Below are positions 35,350-43,696 of a DNA stretch of 64,000 nt, piece after piece. Source of the DNA: Schizochytrium sp. TIO01 (taxonomy: Eukaryota > Sar > Bigyra > Thraustochytrida > Thraustochytriidae); the NCBI GenBank assembly GCA_004764695.1, contig SMSO01000035.1:1858001-1922000 (forward strand), in the 5' to 3' direction. Made by a program: the position numbers and the translations under genes. Every line of letters begins with the position of its first letter. Positions within the stretch are counted from its first letter, which is position 1. Below the pieces are notes generated by a model. That model saw only the letters and a program-made list of their open reading frames with translations, made no database searches and was not told the DNA's origin.

Positions 35350-36170
35350 AATTATTGAGGCTTGAAGTCAAGGATGAAGGAGCTTAAAAGCTCCTCTCAT
35401 GTCGAAGAAGCTTTCGCAAGCGTAAAATCGATTGTGTCTAGAAGTATGTCAGCAAAAGTCGCAAACTACAACCTCTGATACTCCATCAGGCCAGAATTTC
35501 CATAGGGTGGCATGATACTCTCTGCAAGCGCTGCAATATCGATTTCCCCGTGCAAAAGACCATTGACTACAGCCATAATTTACACTCCGCAGCCATAGCC
35601 ATTTTCTTGATGACCAGAGAATTTCTTGACTGACCAGTTAGATTCGTCCAACTCGAGCTGTCAAAGAATGCTCTCAATCCTCTTGTTATGACAAGCGTCA
35701 TCACGGTTTTTGAGGGGGTCATAAGTATAGAGAGTTTTATCTTTATAACACAGCATCACCGAGGTCCAATGGCTTGCTAAAAGGGGCATCATGATTCTCT
35801 TTACATATGAAGGGAACAGCAGAGTGGGCGATGGATTACTCTTCTTGAATTTGACAAATTCACGTTGCTCGAGAGAATTCTTGGAAATTTTCTTCAAGTC
35901 TATGTTCAAGTCCTCGTTGATATTGGTGCGAAAAGATGTCAAGAAAACTGTCTCGCGACGACGTCCTTCACGAAACATCTTTGCTGGATGCCACGTCGAG
36001 CATCTCTAGCATAAAATTAGTCCTTATCATACTGCTTAGCATGCTCTAGTCTCCACGAAGGCCACCACAACCAAGCTTTCTTGTTAATTCTATCAAACCA
36101 TTCACGAGCATCTCCAATCTTCACAGAAAAAACCTTCTATGTGCAATCTTGAATAAATTTAATCTCGTAT
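35350..36170 (-). pseudogene. Decayed Ulp1/C48-type cysteine protease, probably from a transposon
   Basis: On the minus strand one frame reads LLASHWTSVMLCYKDKTLYT and YDP, then QENGYGCGV. This matches the His, Asp, Gln and Cys blocks of C48 (Ulp1/SENP-like) peptidases. A TGA (35661-35663) separates the His/Asp part from the Gln/Cys part, and a TAA (35580-35582) follows directly after the Cys motif, with further stops downstream. Upstream, protein-like sequence rich in Trp and Arg (WLWWPSWRLEHAKQYDKD, about 36030-36140) sits in another frame, so at least one frameshift is present. Genes with a C48 domain are common cargo of Mutator-like and other DNA transposons. I judge it a dead transposon gene, not a host SUMO protease. 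Confidence 0.65.
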
Positions 36171-36211
36171 TCTCTAATGGACTTGCGACAACAATTTATG
36201 CTTATTGCTTT

Positions 36212-36411
36212 ACTTAGTGTTATTAGTACTGTTCTTCATTGAGTGTTTAGAGAAGAGCAGTATCAATAAACACTCAATGTAGAATAAATAAGATAAGGGT
36301 AAGCATAAAATTAAAGAAGAACAGTAGCTCATTAGCAATAAGGTTATCAAGTAAAGCATAAAGTTTGAGAAGAACAGTATCGCTAGGAGAACAGTGCTAA
36401 TAACACTAAGT
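36212..36411. mobile_element. 200 bp element with terminal inverted repeats (MITE-like)
   Basis: The left end (ACTTAGTGTTATTAG then TACTGTTCT) and right end are inverted repeats of 24 bp with one mismatch. A second perfect 13 bp inverted repeat (CATTGAGTGTTTA / TAAACACTCAATG) lies just inside the left end. Variants of AGAAGAACAGTA recur inside. It has no coding capacity. I could not define a target-site duplication. It lies immediately upstream of the C48 pseudogene in that gene's orientation, so it could be one end of the same element. Confidence 0.65.
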
Positions 36412-36666
36412 CTTATAGGTTTAAAAAAGGGTCTAAAAGCTGAGTACCCCCCCCCTCATTTGTCCTTTTAGTAATATCAATATAGACCCAGGCTGGCGGA
36501 AGAAAATAAATCTAAATCCCTGGCTGGTTCAAGGTGGTGTCAGCACTGCCGAGCAGCTTGGCAAGTTGGTGATGCCCTAACAGCAGTGGTGGAGTTGTTG
36601 AATACAAGGAACTGCTTTGGGAAAGAGCACTGGCTTATTCTCAGGCCCAGCAACTGCCTAGAAGAG

Positions 36667-38721
36667 ATGACTAACTTGTCGCTCAAAAACGCGGTGCTTG
36701 TCAGCTGCTTCGTAGCAGGACTTTGCTTCATGGACGAGCAATCTTTGGATGGAACTTGGGTGTACGACGATGGAGGGACGATCAAGGAGAATGTTGTAGT
36801 GAGAAGGCCTCGTAGTCCAGTTGAAGCTTCAGAGTGGGTCGGAAATCAGTCCGCCTTGACAGACCTATCTCTGCTTCTGGAGGAGGCAATGCAAGAACTC
36901 GCTATTATTGGGGAAGCAGATTTCTGGGGACAAGCGCTGCGATCTCCTCGCAGCCACAAATCGTTTCGACCTATCACCACACTCACGTACCGGATTAATT
37001 ATCTTCTCAATGGTGACAATTTGTTCTGGTATCATGTTGTAAATCGGGTTCTACATATTGTTGTCACCGGACTTGCTACCATACTTACTCACATTGCACT
37101 AGAGAGCGCAGATGGATTCCCTGCTCTAGTGGGGGGGCTATTATTTGCAGTACATCCTATCCATGGAGAAGCAGTATGTAATCTGACTGGTCGTGCTGAG
37201 TTGCTCATGGCATTTTTTTATCTGTTTGGCGTGTTGATCTACTACCAAAGCCTACAGATCTCACCGAATAAACTGCACACTATTAAAGCGTCACTCTTGA
37301 CAATCGTTGTTCCTCTTTTCTGCGCGTGGTGCGCGCTGCTTAGTAAGGAAACAGGAGTAGTGGTGCCAATTACTTGCGTCGTGTGCGATTTTTGCCGCCT
37401 GAAAGCCACCATTCCTAGTGTCTTGACTGCTTTATTACCTCAAAAACATAAAAACGGTTCGTCTCATAAAGAGCAAGAGCAGCCATCAGTCTCGTTGAAG
37501 TCAAGAAATGACGTCTCAGAGGAGCGTAACGATAATGAAGATTTAGGAGAAACAAAAACTAAAGTGGGGGCATCTTCGAACGTAGAGAGTAGTCTCGGTT
37601 TGGCCTCGTCAACGCAAGCATTGCAGCGATGTAGCTTGCGATGGTTTATTTTTAGGTCTTTTCTACTTGCTTTGGGCACAATCATAATCGGGATCTGGCG
37701 TCTCAGCCTAAATGGTGAAGGAAAGCCAAACTTGATTGTTGATCAAAATCCCGCTGCATTTGCAGAGGATACATTCACTCGCGTTATGTCAGTTAATTAT
37801 GTATATTATTCGTACATGGAGAGTTTTGTCTGGCCAATGTGGCTTGCTCCAGACTGGTCAGGTCCAAGTATCCCTCTTATAGAATCATCCAGTGATATGC
37901 GCATCGCTCTTGTGGTGGTCTTTTGGATATGGCTCTATGGCTCTCTTGGGTTTTCGTTGCTCACATTAAAAAGCGATCAATCGCGTCGCGCTATTTTGCA
38001 GTCTGTTCTTGGATACACTGTGGCACCATTTTTTCTCGCTGCAAACGTTGTGGTAGTTACCGGGACCATGAAAGCAGAGCGGGTGGTTTATTTGCCGAGT
38101 CTCGGTCCTTGCATGCTAACTGCGCACCTAGTCGATTTGCTGAGTCGAAAGGCAGGTCGTCGAACTGGAGACCCCCCTCAGGCGTTGTTGCAAGTCTTAC
38201 TTACAGTTGTACTTTTGGCGTTGTCTTTCCGATCAGCCGAGCGTGCGCATGCCTGGACGAATTCGTATAACCTTTGGGAATCTGCAATTGAAGTTAATGA
38301 TAGATCGTGGCACACTTGGTATAATTATGGTGTGCAACTTGTGCGTCATAATCAGCCAGAAAAAGCCGAGTCCCTTTTTCGAAAAGTCCTTATTGCAAGG
38401 CCAAAAGATTATGCGAATCGTTATGTCCTTGGCATTGTCCTACGTGCAACAAACCGTTGCGAAGAAGCTGTTGCTTTAGCTGATGAGTCTATAGCAATGC
38501 TCGATGTTAAGTCTGCAGATGATAATGAACTGCGCTTAAACCGCCGAAGCGACAAAGCGTTCATGTTGACATTAAAGTCACAATGCGCAAAAACTATCGC
38601 GGAGATGTCGATTCTCGCTCAGGAGGCAATTGTCACTGATCCAGGAAATACGGCTGCCATTGAAAGGGTTAAGGAATTATCCGAACTTGCTACTTCACTA
38701 GGATTAGGCTCCAAATCATAG
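36667..38721 (+). CDS. TMTC-type transmembrane and TPR protein (O-mannosyltransferase family), 684 aa
   Basis: TMTC proteins are ER-membrane enzymes that O-mannosylate cadherin-type substrates in animals; the substrate here is unknown. After a hydrophobic first segment the protein has a luminal motif near residues 75-100 with FWGQALRSPRSHKSFRPIT, then HPIHGEAVCNLTGRAELL and LLSKETGV, all typical of the family. A DUF1736 block (FVWPMWLAPDWSG) lies near 405-420. About eight to ten membrane segments follow, and TPR-like helices begin near 560 (WYNYGVQLVRHNQPEKAESLFRKV is the first repeat, about residues 564-588). The TPR region is shorter than in animal TMTCs. I chose the ATG at 36667; the frame is open upstream, but without another ATG. 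A charged 80-residue loop near 275-355 is an insertion. Confidence 0.85.
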   Translation: MTNLSLKNAVLVSCFVAGLCFMDEQSLDGTWVYDDGGTIKENVVVRRPRSPVEASEWVGNQSALTDLSLLLEEAMQELAIIGEADFWGQALRSPRSHKSFRPITTLTYRINYLLNGDNLFWYHVVNRVLHIVVTGLATILTHIALESADGFPALVGGLLFAVHPIHGEAVCNLTGRAELLMAFFYLFGVLIYYQSLQISPNKLHTIKASLLTIVVPLFCAWCALLSKETGVVVPITCVVCDFCRLKATIPSVLTALLPQKHKNGSSHKEQEQPSVSLKSRNDVSEERNDNEDLGETKTKVGASSNVESSLGLASSTQALQRCSLRWFIFRSFLLALGTIIIGIWRLSLNGEGKPNLIVDQNPAAFAEDTFTRVMSVNYVYYSYMESFVWPMWLAPDWSGPSIPLIESSSDMRIALVVVFWIWLYGSLGFSLLTLKSDQSRRAILQSVLGYTVAPFFLAANVVVVTGTMKAERVVYLPSLGPCMLTAHLVDLLSRKAGRRTGDPPQALLQVLLTVVLLALSFRSAERAHAWTNSYNLWESAIEVNDRSWHTWYNYGVQLVRHNQPEKAESLFRKVLIARPKDYANRYVLGIVLRATNRCEEAVALADESIAMLDVKSADDNELRLNRRSDKAFMLTLKSQCAKTIAEMSILAQEAIVTDPGNTAAIERVKELSELATSLGLGSKS

Positions 38722-39057
38722 TGTCAAGCTCGAACGATTTTTTTCATTTTATCATTTTCTATTAGTTTCCTAGATATTGCAAGCTATAGGTCAAAATCTA
38801 GCAGTGGCATTTTGTGGGCTATTGAATAGTAAATATTATCGAAGTTACCAACTATATGATAATGGTATCTTGCGTACTAGATCAATTGAAGTGTATATAA
38901 AACTATCAAAATCATCGTTTAAGAAGTAGAAAAAATAATGCAAGAATATGAACAAATCTAAGACTAGTTATATACTTTGATGGACAAGTGAGATATGCAT
39001 TGCCCTGAAACAATGGAAGTCCGTATATCGCTGCTTCCCTTTAAGGACGTCAAGAAT
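38722..39057. terminator. Convergent 3' spacer between TMTC and glutathione transferase genes
   Basis: 336 bp, AT-rich, must include both 3' ends. No conserved signal is obvious. Confidence 0.4.
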
Positions 39058-39957
39058 TTACTGTGAGCCAGAGGTGGAGTAGTTGCGTGCATCGCCCTTA
39101 GCTGTGAAGCTGTTAACAGACATGCCACGCTTTACAGCAGGACGCTCTTTCAAACGTTTCATCCAGTTCTGCACATTGACGTACTTGGCGAGACCGAGCT
39201 TCTCTTCCCCAGCATAGAACTGAGACAAGCAGTTTACCCATGGCATGGCATTAATATCGGCCAAGGTAAGTTCATCTCCAACAATGTACTTTTTGCCTTC
39301 GAGTTGTTTGTCAAGCACATCGAGCAAACGCTGGGTCTCCATCGTGTAGCGCTCGATGGGATATCCAAGCTTAATGCTAGCATACTTGTAAAAGTGACCA
39401 AACTGTCCGAAGTAAGGCGCAGCGCCATGGAGCCAAAAGATCCAGTTCATCATCTCGGTGCGCTTAGCTGGGTCCTCAGGGATCAGCTTGCCGGTTTTCT
39501 CGCCGAGGTAGAGCAAGATCGAAGCGGTCTCAAAAACATTGATTTCCTTTTTGCCAGGCCCGTCACGGTCGAGAAGAGCCGGGATCTTACTGTTGGGGTT
39601 AATGGACACGAAGCCACTGGCAAACTGGTCACCTTTACCAATGTCGATAAAGTGGGCATCGTAGGCAAGACCCATTTCTTCAAGTGCGACGGTAACCTTT
39701 TGGCCATTCGGGGTACCAGCAGAGTAGAGCTGCAGAGGGTGCTTACCGACCGGAAGTTTGCGTTGTTCGCGAGCTCCGCTAGTTGTGGAGTTCATGCCAC
39801 TACGAGCAAGTTTGACACCGGCCTGGAAATCCAGGCGTTTGTAAAGAGGCTTGGCTACGCCAAGACCTGCGAGCAGAGCTACACCTGCGATACCAGCCAC
39901 TTCCAGCCAAGAGAGGCGAAGCTCCCCGCTACTATCTTGCAAGCGCTGTTCCGACAT
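39058..39957 (-). CDS. YghU-like glutathione S-transferase with N-terminal membrane anchor, 299 aa
   Basis: The thioredoxin-fold domain begins near residue 75 (LQLYSAGTPNGQKVTVALEE), with NPNSKIPALLDRDG and FETASILLYLGEKTGKLIPE for glutathione binding. The C-terminal helical domain has WIFWLHGAAPYFGQFGHFYKYA and GDELTLADINAMPWV. This set is characteristic of bacterial YghU/YfcG disulfide-bond reductases and fungal Ure2-like GSTs. Unlike bacterial YghU, residues about 15-40 form a hydrophobic segment followed by basic residues, which could anchor the protein in an organelle or ER membrane. Single exon, ATG start. Probable role: glutathione-dependent disulfide or peroxide reduction. Confidence 0.88.
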   Translation of the reverse strand: MSEQRLQDSSGELRLSWLEVAGIAGVALLAGLGVAKPLYKRLDFQAGVKLARSGMNSTTSGAREQRKLPVGKHPLQLYSAGTPNGQKVTVALEEMGLAYDAHFIDIGKGDQFASGFVSINPNSKIPALLDRDGPGKKEINVFETASILLYLGEKTGKLIPEDPAKRTEMMNWIFWLHGAAPYFGQFGHFYKYASIKLGYPIERYTMETQRLLDVLDKQLEGKKYIVGDELTLADINAMPWVNCLSQFYAGEEKLGLAKYVNVQNWMKRLKERPAVKRGMSVNSFTAKGDARNYSTSGSQ

Positions 39958-40296
39958 TTTCAGTATTGACGCTTCAACCCCGAACTGTTATTCACGTGCT
40001 ATCAAACTCCTTTCTATGTTTACTATCTCTAGTTTCCAGCGTTTGGGTTTTGCTTCTGTTGCGAGTTCTCAAGATTGAATTGATTATCCTCATCTTCTCA
40101 AACTTGAGGATCTGCTAGGTGGGCACTACCTAAAACTCTGTTTTGCTCTGAAATGCGGCAAAGTTGTTAGATAATAAGAGATTAGTGTTTCTTAGCACCA
40201 CTGGTCAGAACCACTCCTGCTAAGCAATATACTGAGGCCCTATCCATGAACCAGTTTTTAAATATTTTTATTGTAATGATCTGCTGCTGCTGAGTC

Positions 40297-40411
40297 TCAC
40301 TTCTCTGGTAGCGTTTCTTTCATCTTTGAGGTGTAAAGGACCTTGGTCTCTGAAGTCACGCCTCCGATGAAGGTTGCGGCGAAATAGGAAACATCCTTTC
40401 CGCAGGGTTTA
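40297..40411 (-). CDS. Possible orphan terminal exon, about 36 codons
   Basis: On the minus strand a frame reads about 36 codons with protein-like composition (YFAATFIGGVTSETKVLYTS near the middle) and ends in TGA at 40297-40299. There is no ATG at a sensible place, so it would have to be the last exon of a spliced gene whose other exons I cannot find. It is short enough to be chance. Confidence 0.2.
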
Positions 40412-40988
40412 TCAAGTTATACGCAATTCACCAACGGCGAGAACTTATGTTAGCGACAGCATCGATTTGGCGAATATCTACTTGATAAAATTATGACTAG
40501 TCTTACTTTGGCATAATCAAAAAAAAATAATAGAAAAAACGTTTTAAAGTCAAACAAGAGATTTAACGTCTTCGCTGGAAGTGCTAAAGCTAAGGTATGA
40601 TACCAGAAACCATGCATCTCTATCAACATGTATGAATGTTATTGATAAATTAGATGGTATTCAAATGTCCGTGATTAGAAGCACGAGTGTGACGATCCTG
40701 CAGAGGGCGTCGACGTTGATCTGAGGAAGCTCTAAAGATCGATCATTTGCGTTCGTCGGTTAGTATGGCCTTGAAGGAATATTATCGTATCGAATGCTGC
40801 TTTTGCCTTCGATTTGGCTCTTCCGAGCCCTATCATGAAAGCGATGGTGCTTATTATGATCATCAGATCTGATCTTCTTTGGTTCTCTCTGCGATTGACT
40901 TCGTTCTTCTGAGTTGTACTTTTGATAACCTTGGCGACGTCGACAATCCTTAAACAGGTAAAATGCAAAGAAATGGCACAAGCAGGCG

Positions 40989-41400
40989 ATGCTTAGTTCT
41001 GCCTCAACGCCCTCGATCTTTGCCGAGATGGGAGACAGACTCGAGAGGAAAGAAACACCGCCTTGTGACGTTGAGGGCATCGATAGTGACGTCCTTATGA
41101 ACACAGACGACTATGACAACTCGTTGGCAAGGCCAGTGGACTCCAACATGGAGGCCACCACTTCGAGTTCTCACGATTCTGACGATCATGATCGCGAGAG
41201 ACTCGAGCGATTCTCTGTTCCTTAAGCCCCGAGCATCAAGTTCAAGGCAAAGCTCGGCTTGGACTCGCAGCGGAACTTGAAGTTCTTCGGTAGATCGGCA
41301 AGAGAAGCCAGGGGCCCGATCCCGAACGAAGAAGGAACCCTGTTCAGGAGCCAAAACCTTCTCCGGAGGCATCTGACTTGGACTTCAAGGGTACGATGAA
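40989..41400 (+). pseudogene. Possible broken reading frame with one TAA
   Basis: A frame beginning upstream of 40989 is acidic and Asp/Ser-rich, is broken by a single TAA at 41223-41225, then continues about 58 codons with basic, glutamine- and arginine-containing sequence (FKAKLGLDSQRNLKFFGRSA) to a TGA. The change to GC-richer sequence supports former coding. It has no recognised domain. A transposon gag-like remnant is one guess. Confidence 0.25.
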
Positions 41401-43696
41401 CGCGAAGCGAGCGCGAGGGCGTAGTCGGCGACCTCGTAATGGAGACGCACAACTTCGCGAGCGTGGGTGCGTGAACTCGAGAGGCACGTGCGAATCGTTG
41501 AATTCCCACGCCTTCGGAAGGTCACATGGTTTCCCCGTGAGATAGGTCAGCGTGGACCTTCAGAAGCGATCGAGGTGAAATCTTGCGAACCATGTCCTGC
41601 CGATAGAGGAATACTGACCTTGAGGATGTTTGAGACGGCTTGTGGTTGGACAGCACAAACTACCGCCTCACCACAAAAATAAGACTAAGCAAGACGCAAG
41701 CGCAGTTGTACCACGGTGTGGGAGATTTGATCTTTCTTTGCGATGGAGTATCAAATAGAAAAAGCTACTGGAAATATGGAAAGATAGCTAAAGGAGCACG
41801 CTTTCTGGGTCAGAGCTTGCAGCAGGACTCAAGTACGTCAGTCGACTGGTCAAGTCTTGTTGTTCTTCGACCTACCCTTTATTTATTTTTTCTATTCTAT
41901 TATTATGCATAATATTATTCGGAATTTAAAAATAAATCTTCGGTAGGTCTGCACATAATTTGCTAGCGAATAGAAATGGCTGAGGTTGACCATTTTACAT
42001 TTCGCCTACTCAAGTTTCTCTGTTTGATGATGAGTGTTAGGAACCAGTGCACGTTGTTTGTACAACGATTTAAATATCAATCGCGTAAATTTGCCTTCTC
42101 TAAAGGAGAGAACGTGACAAGCCCACGACCCTTGGACAAACAAACGTAGGGTGTGGTTGGGCAAATATCGCAAATGCATACTAGCTCATCACCAATGTAG
42201 CTGCAAACTGCCTTGCTTGACCTTATTCAATATTAGCTCAGAGCAACATACCTGTTGAGCCGATTATTCTCTTTCTTTCTTTTTCTTCCTTTAGAAAATC
42301 CTATGAAATTAGAAAATCGAATCAAATGCATGCCCACCGATATGCGGAGAGCTTATAGACCACTGTGGGGTGCATGGTCCTTGGGTATCCGCAGTGCTAT
42401 GTGGAAGTTTGCTAGTTCCACTTCATCGGCATATTAAAGTGCCAGATCGAAATCTCCGGATTTATGTGTCCGAGGATTACTAAGAATTCGACACCGACTG
42501 GGAACCACGCTCTGACATGAATTCGAGCTAATGTAATTTCGACATAATTTTCACAGAATCTAACAGTAATAATGGCAAAACATTGATCAAGATATATTTG
42601 CTCCCAGTGAATATGCACTATTTTGGTTCGTGCGGGTGCCACAGAAAATCTCTAATGATATTTAGACCATGGTCACTCTTTATATTTTTATATTTAACCT
42701 TGTCTAAACTCAAAATTGAAAATATACATGTGTTAAGATTGAAGGGAAACTGTGCAATCTCATGGTTTTGCACAAAACATGTGGCGCTTCATGTTTAAAG
42801 TAAACAAAATAAACATCAAGGAAACAATTTTGAGAGCCAAAGCATTCAATATCTTTTTGCAAAGATATTAGGCATATTTACGGCACACCATGAGTTTATG
42901 CAATGTATGAGTATTTTTTGTTTTTCCCTGCAAATAGATTGTCGTTAAAGCTTGACTGTAGGATGCTTTATGGTAGTTTGAGTGACTTTCTATCTTGCAC
43001 CAGCATTTCTGAACCTGTCTGAAAAAACTATATTGGTTGTAAAAAGCTACTTTAAATATGACACTTGTTTTCAATCTTCATCTTGACGCAGAGACCCACT
43101 CTCACGTTTCTCAGAGAGTTAAGATGAGATGATCTTGTCCGCGAAACATTAAGAACTGAAGCTACAAAATAAGCAATTGATGGGTTCTTGATGGTCTCGC
43201 GAGGACTTGCAACATCTACTTCTTCTAAGAGGCGAGAGAAGGACGCACTCCATGTCCAAAAGAGAGATACAGCTGTACATTGGATTTGCCTCGCTCAGCA
43301 AGGGAAACAGCTCTGCAAAATAAATCTAGACGATCTTGGAGCTCCCGAATCATTGACAAAATTCGTCTACATCCTGAGCTTGGGTATCTAAATTGCCATT
43401 GGAAGACTTTAAAATTTTACCACTACTTTCTCACCAGCTACACTAACTCTTTAACACTCTGCTTTCGGCTTTAAATTTTGACGGAGCTCCACTGAACAAA
43501 GCCATTCTCTTGTTGGCTTACAAGAGAACTCATAAGATAGATATACACCATATTATGTGTGCTATTGGTTTCAAAAGTTCTACTATTTACTCGGATAGTG
43601 AATAGTAGAAGAATAGGAGCAGAAAAACTCCAGAAGACATCATTCCCTTTACTATCTTTCGTCGCTGCATCCTTCGCAGCATCGCTCGACTCTACG

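Larger units (their letters stand above)
39958..43696. other. Intergenic region with possible gene remnants
   Basis: No complete gene is supported. Two weak coding-like stretches are listed separately (40297-40411 minus, 40989-41400 plus). The rest is AT-rich, for example 42660-42730 and 41880-41940. The frame of the downstream peptidase gene stays open upstream to 43559 but has no ATG before 43697. Confidence 0.45.

Noticed and set aside
35350-35978. Reassigned stop codons in the C48-like gene
   Set aside because: TGA, TAA and TAG all occur in its frame and it also has a frameshift, while every other gene in the window ends normally at these codons. Decay explains it better than a variant genetic code.
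43559-43696. Upstream extension of the M3 peptidase frame
   Set aside because: The open frame before 43697 has no ATG and would begin at GTG; the sequence from the ATG already looks like a presequence.
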